Below, piece after piece: positions 44,556-53,095 of a stretch of DNA of 64,000 nucleotides. The stretch's first letter is position 1. Each line of letters starts with the position of its first letter. The notes beneath the pieces were generated by a model. The model was not told the DNA's origin. It did no database searches and saw nothing but the letters and a program-made list of their open reading frames with translations. The translations under genes were made by a program, and so were the position numbers. Origin of the DNA: Halogeometricum pallidum JCM 14848. Lineage in GTDB: Archaea; Halobacteriota; Halobacteria; Halobacteriales; Haloferacaceae. The stretch lies in NCBI RefSeq assembly GCF_000337095.1, contig NZ_AOIV01000011.1:68282-132281 (forward strand). Direction: 5' to 3'.

Positions 44556-44570
44556 GCGAATTTTATATAC
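44556..44570 (+). promoter_or_regulatory. Upstream copy of the GCGAATTTTATATAC box
   Basis: A perfect 15-base copy of the box that precedes the IclR gene, 92 bases further upstream. It could be a second promoter or an operator that lets IclR control its own synthesis. Confidence 0.5.
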
Positions 44571-44647
44571 CATGCGTCAGTTTGACACACCTATACGGAT
44601 TTCATGTCAGGAATTGCATCGGGGAATTATCTGGCGATTTGGGACAC

Positions 44648-44662
44648 GCGAATTTTATATAC
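44648..44662 (+). promoter_or_regulatory. GCGAATTTTATATAC box, TATA box of the IclR gene
   Basis: The TATA core is centred about 26 bases before ATG 44684, so the transcript starts at the ATG. The identical box at 44556-44570 is its tandem partner. Confidence 0.65.
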
Positions 44663-44683
44663 TGGCTCCGGTATGTGTAACGT

Positions 44684-45451
44684 ATGAACACGAACAAAGG
44701 CGGTCGGCAGTTGCAGACCACGATGACCTCACTCGAGGTCATAGAGAAGTTGCGCGAGTTAGACGGCGCTCGAGTGACGGAGCTTGCGGAGGTACTCGAC
44801 CTCTCACCGAGCACTGTTCACGCACACCTCTCGACCCTCGCCGGCGCGGATTACGTCGTCAAGTCGGGGGACATCTACCACCTCAGCCTCCAGTTCCTCG
44901 GACTGGCGGACTACGTTCGCAACAGGCGAAACGCCTACAGAACCGCCGAATCGTACACCGACCAGCTCGCACGGAAGACGGAGTGTCGGGCCGTCTTCGC
45001 CGTCGAGGAAAACGGACGGGGTGTCTACATGTACACTTACTCCGGGAAACACGCCGTCTGGAAGTACTCCACCGTTGGCAAGCGGTTTCATCTTCACCAG
45101 ACCGCCGCCGGAAAAGCCATCCTCTCCCGTCTCCCCGAAGAACGAGTCATCGCCATCATCGAGGAGTGGGGACTCCCGGCGAGCACGGAGAACACCGTTA
45201 CCGACCGCTCTGACCTGCTCGAGGAACTGGAAGTCATCAAAGACCAAGGCGTCTCGTTCAATCACGAGGAACAACTTGAGGGCGTAAAGGCCGTTGGCGT
45301 CCCCGTGGACGGCTCTGACGGTCGTGTCGCCGGTGCCTTCAGCGTCGCCAGTCCCGCGAATCGGATGACCGAAGATCGGTTCGAAGAGGAGATCCCGCAG
45401 ATCCTCCTCGGCGTCGCCAACGAGTTCGAACTCGAGAACTCGATGTCCTGA
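44684..45451 (+). CDS. IclR-family transcriptional regulator
   Basis: A 255-residue regulator. An N-terminal winged helix (SLEVIEKLRELDGARVTELA, LDLSPSTVHAHLSTLAGADY) is followed by the IclR effector domain with LHQTAAGKAILSRLPEERV, NHEEQLEGVKAVGVPV and GAFSVASPANRMTEDRF. Such proteins sense a pathway metabolite and gate the catabolic genes next to them. It closes the catabolic island and may control the BKACE, SDR and transporter genes; the near-identical promoter boxes support self-control. Confidence 0.93.
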   Translation: MNTNKGGRQLQTTMTSLEVIEKLRELDGARVTELAEVLDLSPSTVHAHLSTLAGADYVVKSGDIYHLSLQFLGLADYVRNRRNAYRTAESYTDQLARKTECRAVFAVEENGRGVYMYTYSGKHAVWKYSTVGKRFHLHQTAAGKAILSRLPEERVIAIIEEWGLPASTENTVTDRSDLLEELEVIKDQGVSFNHEEQLEGVKAVGVPVDGSDGRVAGAFSVASPANRMTEDRFEEEIPQILLGVANEFELENSMS

Positions 45452-45688
45452 CGTCGACGCTACGCATCTGCTGGTATCTTCACAGTCCTACTATTGTAAT
45501 GGTATTCGCGACCTGAATTGCACCTCCGGATCCGACGGTGTTACATTCTTAGTACTGTAATTCTAAAATCCACTCACTGACGACCGAGGCTTCGGGCCGA
45601 CTAACGACTGTACCGTTCTCCTTCCAGGTGTCCCTTATCGGCCAACTGCCGAACTCACGGCGTATTGACTCACCAATCGTTACCCAAC
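45452..45688. other. intergenic region with possible coding remnant
   Basis: On the minus strand 45547-45690 an open stretch reads IGESIRREFGSWPIRDTWKE and VVSRPEASVVSEWILELQY before a stop, which looks protein-like but has no start and no family I can name. It lies just downstream of the transposase remnant on the same strand. Confidence 0.4.
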
Positions 45689-45955
45689 TCAGACCTCATC
45701 AAATATATTAGATTGGACAGTACTCGTTTTGGTACTCATCGCTAAGACCGAGGGACGTATGTGAGTGGTGCCCAATATCACATAGTCCGCAAGGTCCATG
45801 CCGGTCGACGGGTGAAATTGCGGTGCGCCGTCCGGTACAACAATCAGGTCCTCTTGGAACTGTTCGATGAGTGAGGAGGCGAGGTGTTTCGCGTATTCGG
45901 CGGACGAATTTGTTGTACTGTGCGCGTATCGATCGCTATTTTGGCCGTATAATGA
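45689..45955 (-). mobile_element. Transposase fragment, IS630-like DDE enzyme
   Basis: The minus strand encodes SSAEYAKHLASSLIEQFQED then LIVVPDGAPQFHPSTGMDLA. This parallels the region around the second catalytic Asp of haloarchaeal IS630-type transposases (pattern IEQFxxDLIVVLDGAPYFQAS). The N-terminal part, the rest of the catalytic core and the inverted repeats are missing. The frame then drifts to unrelated sequence before its stop at 45689. It is an internal fragment of a dead insertion sequence; the family name rests on one motif. Confidence 0.55.
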
Positions 45956-46427
45956 GGAAATAGTCTAACGTCTGGTGTTTTAATACTTTAATTTCTTCTC
46001 ACTCCGTGTCAGTTTCTGCGACAATACGTCGTTGTAAATACCATCTCGATCCCGTTTCTCTCATCGACCGGTAACAGCCCAGAAGAGGCTAAGACACGTC
46101 GTAACGGTTTTCGAGAGGTATCGAGAAATTATATGTCCACGCGAGAGTATCACACCAGACGTCAGTCGATAGTGAGCGGAATCCATCTAATTTATTTTGT
46201 TCGATTTAGGAGATGAAAACCTAGTCGTTCGGATCCTAACCGCCAATCACAGCCCGTTCAAACGATCGATGTGGACCCAATTAAGCGGTTGTAGATGATT
46301 TTTGGCATACCGTGCCGCTCGACTGATTCGGTTTGGTGACGCCGTTTTTCGGTGGTCGCAGCTTTAGTGAATCGCCATACAGCGTGTGGTTCCACTTTAA
46401 CTAGGCAGTGCCGGAGGTTCGATCTTG
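45956..46427. other. AT-rich intergenic region
   Basis: No gene is supported. The sequence is more AT-rich than the flanking genes and separates the catabolic island from the injection-system operon. Confidence 0.5.
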
Positions 46428-47042
46428 TCAGTTATCTGTGTTGGTCTCGTGCAGGGAGCTACTCCACAAGAGTTCGTACTGGTCTCCCGATTGCGTCTTC
46501 AGCGTGACCGGTTTACCGCGGCTGACGTCCAAACTCGCTTCGACGGGAAGTGACTCGTCGTCACCGGGTGCTATTAGCAGACCCTCACGAAACGTGAACT
46601 CCTCTCCGTCCTCGTCGACGATGACGGCCCCAGAGAGGTCCCACTCTCGGTCGCTGGTATTCCGGAGGACCAGGTACTTTCGGTCCCGGCGCCTTCTGAC
46701 TTCCTCTATGACGATGTCCTGCCAGCGCGCTGGTTCCGGGTCGGGGTCCGTGTCTTCTGGCTCTGGTACCGGTTCCGGTTCTGGTTCGGGCTTCGGTTTG
46801 CGGAACCACCGGTACAGTCGAATCGTACCGACCAGGACGACCAACGAGAGGACGAGAGACCAGAGCAAGCTGTCGGTGAACGAGAAGAAGAAGAAGATGG
46901 TGAGAAACAGGAGCGCAATGAACGCGAGCAGGCCCTTGACTATGAGGACGATCAAACTGGTCACGTCTCGTCCGACGTTCCCGAGGAAGCCACTCCTTCC
47001 CCGTCGTTCTTGACCCCCGTTCGGTTCGTTACTTCGACTCAT
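46428..47042 (-). CDS. Membrane protein with Pro-Glu spacer and lamin-tail-like domain
   Basis: A 204-residue protein. Two adjacent hydrophobic helices (LIVLIVKGLLAFIALLFLTI and LLWSLVLSLVVLVGTIRLY) follow a polar N-terminus. A Pro-Glu/Pro-Asp repeat (KPEPEPEPEPVPEPEDTDPD) acts as a stiff spacer. The C-terminal 90 residues (LVLRNTSDREWDLSGAVIVD, LLIAPGDDESLPVEA) resemble a lamin-tail/LTD beta sandwich. It lies downstream of the injection-system genes on the same strand (158-base gap), so it may belong to the cluster as an envelope-linked part, or simply be next to it. I do not recognise a closer family. Confidence 0.6.
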   Translation of the reverse strand: MSRSNEPNGGQERRGRSGFLGNVGRDVTSLIVLIVKGLLAFIALLFLTIFFFFSFTDSLLWSLVLSLVVLVGTIRLYRWFRKPKPEPEPEPVPEPEDTDPDPEPARWQDIVIEEVRRRRDRKYLVLRNTSDREWDLSGAVIVDEDGEEFTFREGLLIAPGDDESLPVEASLDVSRGKPVTLKTQSGDQYELLWSSSLHETNTDN

Positions 47043-47200
47043 CGGTCCGGTATCTCCTGGCTGTCACGGTTTCTCTCCTTCTCGTTCTGACGAGCGCCCG
47101 GAGGATTTCCCCGGGTACGAGCAGCCGTCTGAACGTATTCTATCTACGTGTCATATCGTGATAAGCGTTTGTACCTCTTGTGTGGGAGACGAAGCGACGG

Positions 47201-48508
47201 TCATCGGTTGGTGGCGGCGAATTTGACGAGAAGCCACGAGGCAGTCTCGTTCACGCGGTCCAGCGCGAGTACGACGCGGAGGATATCGCGTTCAGCCTCG
47301 TCTCTCTCGTCCTCTTCGTTCCACACCTCGACGAGTTGTTCGACCGCTCGCTGGTACCGTTTGAGGCTCTCCGGAGTCGCCTCATCTCGGAGTTCTCCAC
47401 CGAGTTCGGACGCTAACCCGACCAGTTCTCCGACGGTCTGGAAGTACTCCTCCGGTTCGAGGAACGGTTTCTCTTCGATTCGTTCGAGTATCGTTTTCGC
47501 GATATCGCTCGCGGCTTCGCTCTCGAACTCGTCGCTTACCACCTCGAACGCTCGGACGGACTCTTCGAGCGACCGGTCGACGACGTAGTCTTCGAGCTTG
47601 GATATCTTCGCTGCGTCTTCGGTCGCCTGCGTCTGTAGCTCCTCGACGTTCGTTTCGAGACTGTCGATTCGCTTCTCGAGTTCCTCCGGGACGGAGGAGT
47701 CTCCACCACCGGAGACGCGGTGCGGGTTGTCGAAGTCGAAGACGTGGCGGACCAACGCGGCGTAGACCACGTCGTTCGAGTAGACGAGCGGTCTGTACTC
47801 CTGCTTCGTCGGCCGCCACGACCCGTCGAGGCGTTCGAACGCGCCGAGGAAGACGTCCGCGTCGTCGCGCGTCGGAAGCGCGTCTCTCGCGGTACGATAC
47901 TCGCGAGCGAGTTCGCTCAGTATCGGGTCGTCCGGTTCGAGTGGCCCGTCCGCGTCCGGGTCGACGTCGTTCGTCAGTTTCGGGACGAGTTTCTGCACCC
48001 CTTCGACTACGTCCTCGCCCGCCGCGTAGTACCGACAGACGACTGTCGGTGTCTCGACGATGCGGTTGAACTCGCACTCCTCGGAGACGGCCTTCCCGAG
48101 GTCGGGTGTTGGGACCTGTTCGGTCTCCGTCTCGTCGTACCGGAGGTGGACGTGAACGACGGTGTCGTCGTCGTTCGGTGCCGTGAACTCTTGGCGGAGG
48201 GTGTCCTCGACGACGAGGAGGCGCCCCTCGCCGTCGACTGCGACGCCGGGTTGGACCGTGACTTCGAGTTCGACTTCGTCGTCACCGTCACGACCACTTC
48301 GCTCGCGGACCTGCGTAGCGTCTAACCCTTCGATGATTCCGACACCGGTAACGAATCGAGCCATCGTGTCGAAACGCGCACGATGAAACTGTTGTTCGTC
48401 CCGCATGTCGCGCGGTGTCATCAGTTTCCCGTAGAAGTAGCGGTTGCGTTCGAGTGACGGAAAGTCTCCCCGACTCGCCAACCGCTCTCGCTCGGTATTA
48501 GCGCTCAT
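47201..48508 (-). CDS. eCIS-associated protein with FYGKL-type N-terminal domain
   Basis: A 435-residue acidic protein. The N-terminus holds RYFYGKLMTPRDMRDEQQFH and a GVGIIEGLDATQV strand, a pattern I know from proteins encoded in contractile injection loci, where the consensus is YFYGKLM(T/L)xxDF...GxGVVxGL. A beta-rich domain (VELEVTVQPGVAVDGEGRLL) follows. Residues about 270-430 are helical with coiled-coil character (ELEKRIDSLETNVEELQTQA). The role is unknown; a fibre, adaptor or assembly factor are candidates. It lies 49 bases downstream of the tail-I protein gene in the same direction. Confidence 0.75.
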   Translation of the reverse strand: MSANTERERLASRGDFPSLERNRYFYGKLMTPRDMRDEQQFHRARFDTMARFVTGVGIIEGLDATQVRERSGRDGDDEVELEVTVQPGVAVDGEGRLLVVEDTLRQEFTAPNDDDTVVHVHLRYDETETEQVPTPDLGKAVSEECEFNRIVETPTVVCRYYAAGEDVVEGVQKLVPKLTNDVDPDADGPLEPDDPILSELAREYRTARDALPTRDDADVFLGAFERLDGSWRPTKQEYRPLVYSNDVVYAALVRHVFDFDNPHRVSGGGDSSVPEELEKRIDSLETNVEELQTQATEDAAKISKLEDYVVDRSLEESVRAFEVVSDEFESEAASDIAKTILERIEEKPFLEPEEYFQTVGELVGLASELGGELRDEATPESLKRYQRAVEQLVEVWNEEDERDEAERDILRVVLALDRVNETASWLLVKFAATNR

Positions 48509-48557
48509 TCGATGGATAACGTACGACCTCTCACCGTATCAAGATATCCCCGAAACG

Positions 48558-50918
48558 TCAGAAACTGTCCGCGTGCTCCCACAGCATCGAGTCGACGCCG
48601 AGGCTGGACCGGTCGACGACGAACTCTCGCGTCGCGAGCGCGGTGTTGAGTCCGAGATACGAGTGCCCCCCTAGCCGAATCCACGGTGTCAGTCTCGCGA
48701 CACGGCCGACGGCGTGAATCGGCGTCTCCGTCTCGACGAGTCGTTCGAGCGCGATGACCTCCTCGTCGGTGACGCTCGGGCCGACGAGGACGACGAACCC
48801 GGCGGGCGAGTTCACGAGCCGTCTGTACGGCTCTCGGGCGGGCGAGTCGGGAGCTATCGGGTCGAGATCGGCGTGTTCCCAGAGGGCGACCGCCCTCGCC
48901 AGTTCCGCGGCGACCTCTGCGGGCGTCGGGTCCTCGTCTGCCGTCTCCTCGCCGCCGCCCGGACCGTCCGAATCGCCGTCCGAACCGTCGTGCTCGTCGT
49001 TCTCCTCGACGGAGTCGTCGGATTCGTCGACGACCGCACTCGACCCCGCGTTCGCGTCCAAGTAGAGACGGAGCATCGAGAGCAGTCCGGTCGGCGTCCC
49101 GCGACGCTCGAACAGCGACGGTGCGTTCACGACGAACGCTCGTCGGACCGAGTCGGGCCACGTCTCGTCCGTCTTGATACCGATCCACCGGCCAAGCCAT
49201 GAGAGCGACTCCGAGGGGACGCCCTCCCGGTCCAGATACCTCGTCAGCGTGTCGACGTTGCGTTCGATGCTCTCGAAGTCGCTCTCGGGTATCGACAGGT
49301 ACCGTTCGAGGAACCCTGCGCTCTTCTCGTCCGCGCGGTATATCGACGGCAAGTAGCGAAGGTACGACTCGCGCGGGAAGAACGCTCGGAGTTCGCGGAC
49401 GCGTGGTGAGGCGTACTCGCTCCCGACCAACTCTAACTCTACCCACAGATACCGCCCGGTCGCATCGACGAGTGAATCACGCGGGTTCGGACCCGGTGTC
49501 TGTTTCCACGAGACCGCACGCTCGGCGGCCGCGTCCAGCCACTGCCGGGCCTGCGTGCGGAGCAGACCCACCCGTTGCGGTGACGCGGCGGCGATCGCCG
49601 CCAGTCGGTCTGCGTCGTAACCGATGAGCTGTGACGACCACGCGACGCCCGCGTTGCGAAGTCTCCGGGCGTACGTCGGCCCGATTCCGGGAACCGACTC
49701 GATGGGTACGTCGCCAACGTCGTCGTCGTCGGTCGCGCCGTACCGGAGTCGAACCTGTGAACTCGATTCGACCGTGCCGACGCCGACTCGCTCTTCGCCC
49801 ACGTCCAGCGTCACGCGGTGCCATCGAACGCCCGAGATGCCCGAATCGAACCGCGTGACCAAGCGGGCGTCGAACCGTCCGGTCGACTCGTTTCGGCGGT
49901 TTCGTCCCGCCTCGACGACGAGCGCGACGTTCTCGGTATCGTCGTCGACGACGTAGTAGGCACCCGCTCGACTCGTGGACGTCTGTACCGCGAGGAGCCC
50001 CGTCGGGCGCAGGGGAAGCGAGTCGGCGGTGACGGCGACCGTCTCGTCGAACGCCTCCGAGAGGTGGTATCGACGGACCGCACCGACCTCTGTCTCGTCG
50101 ACCGCACCGACGACGACGAGCGTTCTGTCGTCTTCGCCGGCCTGTACGACCAGCCGGCTCGCGTCGAGCGTCAGACGCTCAGTGTCCACGTGTACGTCGG
50201 GACGCGGCGCGACCCTCTCACCACCGTCGTCACCTCGACCGACAGCGAACACGCGGACGCGCCACGGGTCACCGTCCGCGCCGTCTTCGCTCTCGTCGCC
50301 TCCGGCGTCTAGCACGGCGAGGACACCGTCACCACCGACCGCGAGGTCGCGAGGCGCGGTCAGACCGTCGACGACCACCGTCGGCGCGACTCGGCCGGCC
50401 GGATCGATCTGCAGTACGGTGCCCTCTCCGCGTCCCTCGCCGCCGTCGAGGAGGTAGATCCTCCGGTTCGATGCGGCGAGTGCGACCGTCTCAGCGGACG
50501 CAACGCCGTCGAGTTCGCGAGCGAGGCCGGTCCGCCGTGGGACGGCGAACAACCGACCACCCGTTCGTCCCTCGTCCGCGCTCTCGCCCGTCGCGATATA
50601 CATCGTCCCCTCGTGGAGACACAGTGCTCGCGGGTAGGCGAACCCGTCCGCGACGCCGTCGCCGTCGAAGTCTCGGTAGTGACGGACGTCTCTCGTCCCG
50701 GTGTCGTACCGCCGTATCGTCCCGTCACCGGTGAGGACGTACAGTCTCTCACAGGGGTCGAGTGCGATGTCGACCGTGCCGTCCGAACCCGCCTCGTGGA
50801 CCACGGTCGGAACGCCGAACGTGCGCTGGATGACGACGCCGTCGTCGACGAGCGCGTTCGTCCCTCGCCACGCGTTCCACGCCTCCGGCGTCGTCGTCCC
50901 GACGAAAGCGGCCGGCAT
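48558..50918 (-). CDS. eCIS baseplate protein: beta-propeller, HhH and tail-I domains
   Basis: A 786-residue fusion. Residues 1-360 read as NHL/beta-propeller-like strands (VDIALDPCERLYVLTGDGTI, RDLAVGGDGVLAVLDAGGDE). Residues about 405-465 carry a helix-hairpin-helix module (IESVPGIGPTYARRLRNAGV), a fold usually used for DNA or protein contacts. From about 500 a phage tail protein I domain starts (RAFFPRESYLRYLPSIYRAD, TLTRYLDREGVPSESLSWLG, FERRGTPTGLLSMLRLYLD), followed by an acidic Asp/Ser/Gly insert and a short end domain. Tail-I proteins link baseplate and fibres. Its ATG overlaps the TAA of the gene upstream by one base. Confidence 0.88.
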   Translation of the reverse strand: MPAAFVGTTTPEAWNAWRGTNALVDDGVVIQRTFGVPTVVHEAGSDGTVDIALDPCERLYVLTGDGTIRRYDTGTRDVRHYRDFDGDGVADGFAYPRALCLHEGTMYIATGESADEGRTGGRLFAVPRRTGLARELDGVASAETVALAASNRRIYLLDGGEGRGEGTVLQIDPAGRVAPTVVVDGLTAPRDLAVGGDGVLAVLDAGGDESEDGADGDPWRVRVFAVGRGDDGGERVAPRPDVHVDTERLTLDASRLVVQAGEDDRTLVVVGAVDETEVGAVRRYHLSEAFDETVAVTADSLPLRPTGLLAVQTSTSRAGAYYVVDDDTENVALVVEAGRNRRNESTGRFDARLVTRFDSGISGVRWHRVTLDVGEERVGVGTVESSSQVRLRYGATDDDDVGDVPIESVPGIGPTYARRLRNAGVAWSSQLIGYDADRLAAIAAASPQRVGLLRTQARQWLDAAAERAVSWKQTPGPNPRDSLVDATGRYLWVELELVGSEYASPRVRELRAFFPRESYLRYLPSIYRADEKSAGFLERYLSIPESDFESIERNVDTLTRYLDREGVPSESLSWLGRWIGIKTDETWPDSVRRAFVVNAPSLFERRGTPTGLLSMLRLYLDANAGSSAVVDESDDSVEENDEHDGSDGDSDGPGGGEETADEDPTPAEVAAELARAVALWEHADLDPIAPDSPAREPYRRLVNSPAGFVVLVGPSVTDEEVIALERLVETETPIHAVGRVARLTPWIRLGGHSYLGLNTALATREFVVDRSSLGVDSMLWEHADSF

Positions 50919-53095
50919 TAGGGGTTTACCCCCGCCGTCTCCGAGCGGAACTGGACCGAGACGTCGTGTGCGACGGGCCTGACGAGCGCAGACTCGTCGA
51001 TGAGGACGTTTCCCTCTTCGTCGACGCCCTCGTGCCCGTCGGCGTGGACCGACACGTCGATGACCCAGTCGACGCCCGACACCTCTTTGACCACGCCGTA
51101 GAGTTCCGATTTGTAAACAGACCGGCCGAACGGCCAGCCCGTCCCCTCGAACCCGTGTTGCGGGTCGAGGAACGCATCGAGTGCCGCCTCGATAGCGCGG
51201 GACCGTCCCGCTATCGAGTAGCCGGGGACGATTCGCGCGTCGACGGTGACACCGATATCGACGTAGCGGGGCGCCGAGACCTCGACACGGTCCGTGAGCA
51301 GGCGGTGTTTTTCGAGGTGTCGTTCGACCGCCGTCAGGACGCCGCGACTCGGTTCGGGGTCCACCGAGTTCGGGAGCGTGCTGTACGGCAGGACGGTAAC
51401 TCGCGTTACGTCGGACCCGTCGGGACCGACGCTGGGGAGGACGCGCGCCGCCGCCCGTGAGACGCGAATCCCTGGCGTGTGCTCCGCCAGATATCGGTAG
51501 TCGTCGACGGTCACCGCTCGGTACGGCGTGCGGAGGTCACGTTGAAGTCGGGCGACCGCGGCGTCGATTGATTCGGCGTCGCTCGCGCCCGTCGCGGACC
51601 CGACCGGCGTCACTGTCGCTCGCGTTCGCCACGGTGCGTCGGCCGTGCGCTCGTCCGCCGCTCCTTCGTCGGGGGCGAACGCCCACACCGCCGTTTGCGG
51701 GACGTTACCCTTGGCGCCGCCGCCGTGAATCGAGGTTTCGGCGAGCACGCGTCGACCGACCGGCGGAACTGCGCCACGGACGTTGTCGCCGAACCGAACT
51801 TCGCCACGTTCGCCGTCGAGCACGTAGTGGGTGTCGTCGGGTCCGGAGGCGTCGAAGTCGACGACTTCGGTCCACCGGTCGCGTCGTTCGCCGTCTCCCC
51901 GTCCGGCGACGAGGGCGATTTCGGCCGAGAGCACCGGCGACTCCGAGAACACGTACGTCTGGTTCGGGAATGCGGTCGTCTCGACACCGCCGTCGGGTCG
52001 TCGGAGGACGGTCTCTGTCCGCGTGAACCGGTTCCGCGCTTCGACTGCGTTCACCTCGATACGGTCGATTCGCGGCGGAATCTCGTACCCCGGCGTCGAG
52101 ACGCGACACCGGAGACCGACGAGCGACCGCGCTTCGTCCGCGACGACGGAGTCGGGCCGCCTCGAAGTTGGGGGGACCACCCCCGTGGTCGATTCGGCCC
52201 GTTTGACGGTCCCGCCGGACTGCCCTGCGGTCGATTCAGTCGGTCGGTCGCCGGCTTCATCTCGGCCGTCCGAGCGACCGGCGGCACGGCGCGGCCGCCA
52301 GTCTCCTGGTGACCACTCCTGCGGTCGGCGTACCGTGATGCGCCCACCGCGGTAGAACCGCATCGTCTCGTCGCGTACGACTTCGAGCGGTCGCCATCGG
52401 CCGCCGTCGTCCGCGGTAGCGTAGTACTCCCACACGAGTTCGACAGAGGGTTCGAAGAACGTCTCGTCGACTTCGTGCGCGGACACCGGCGGGAGGTCCG
52501 CTTCGTACAGCCTGACCGAGAGGTCGAGTTTCGTCGCGTTGGCGAACGGGTCGGAAGTGAATCCGAGCGTGAGCGTGCTTCCTCGCTCGGCGACCGGTCC
52601 GAACGCGAGGTAGTGCACGCCGCCGGCGCGATTGGATTCGAGTTGGTCCGCCGTCCCCTCTCGGTGAGCGCTCTCGATTGCTGCGAGGTCCGCGACGCTC
52701 AACGTCACCGGTTCGGTGGTCTCGAAGACGACCGGTTCGCCGGTGTCGTCGGTGGCGACGAGTCGTTCTCCCGCGGGAATCGTCATCCCGTCGAGCGCGC
52801 TTGGGAGGGCGTCGCCGCCCGGGCCGTGGAGTCGCAGTTCCACCGACGCCGGCGTCGGCGGCGACGGACGGACGCCGAGCAACCAGAGATACTTCAGGAC
52901 GTGACGCTCCGTCACTTGGTCGAGTCTATACCGCGCAGCTTCGGCGACCCACGCGAGGGTCTCGAGGATCGTGATACCCGGGTCGTGGGCGTTGTGGTCG
53001 GTCCACTCCGGCGCGTGGACGGGGATACGCTTTCGAGCGTCCGCGAGGATGTCGGTGTAGCCGCGGTCGTCCAGTTCGGGAACGTCGACACCCAT
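50918..53095 (-). CDS. eCIS baseplate wedge protein (baseplate J/gp47 type), smaller
   Basis: A 725-residue protein. An N-terminal helical part (DRGYTDILADARKRIPVHAP, NAHDPGITILETLAWVAEAA) is followed by beta domains and a Baseplate_J core with HYVLDGERGEVRFGDNVRGA, TPYRAVTVDDYRYLAEHTPG, and the end domain TDRVEVSAPRYVDIGVTVDA and LDAFLDPQHGFEGTGWPFGR. It forms part of the wedge ring that triggers sheath contraction. ATG 53095 is chosen since it overlaps the stop codon of the upstream J gene (TGATG). A 40-residue low-complexity insert (about 330-370) splits the core. Confidence 0.9.
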   Translation of the reverse strand: MGVDVPELDDRGYTDILADARKRIPVHAPEWTDHNAHDPGITILETLAWVAEAARYRLDQVTERHVLKYLWLLGVRPSPPTPASVELRLHGPGGDALPSALDGMTIPAGERLVATDDTGEPVVFETTEPVTLSVADLAAIESAHREGTADQLESNRAGGVHYLAFGPVAERGSTLTLGFTSDPFANATKLDLSVRLYEADLPPVSAHEVDETFFEPSVELVWEYYATADDGGRWRPLEVVRDETMRFYRGGRITVRRPQEWSPGDWRPRRAAGRSDGRDEAGDRPTESTAGQSGGTVKRAESTTGVVPPTSRRPDSVVADEARSLVGLRCRVSTPGYEIPPRIDRIEVNAVEARNRFTRTETVLRRPDGGVETTAFPNQTYVFSESPVLSAEIALVAGRGDGERRDRWTEVVDFDASGPDDTHYVLDGERGEVRFGDNVRGAVPPVGRRVLAETSIHGGGAKGNVPQTAVWAFAPDEGAADERTADAPWRTRATVTPVGSATGASDAESIDAAVARLQRDLRTPYRAVTVDDYRYLAEHTPGIRVSRAAARVLPSVGPDGSDVTRVTVLPYSTLPNSVDPEPSRGVLTAVERHLEKHRLLTDRVEVSAPRYVDIGVTVDARIVPGYSIAGRSRAIEAALDAFLDPQHGFEGTGWPFGRSVYKSELYGVVKEVSGVDWVIDVSVHADGHEGVDEEGNVLIDESALVRPVAHDVSVQFRSETAGVNP

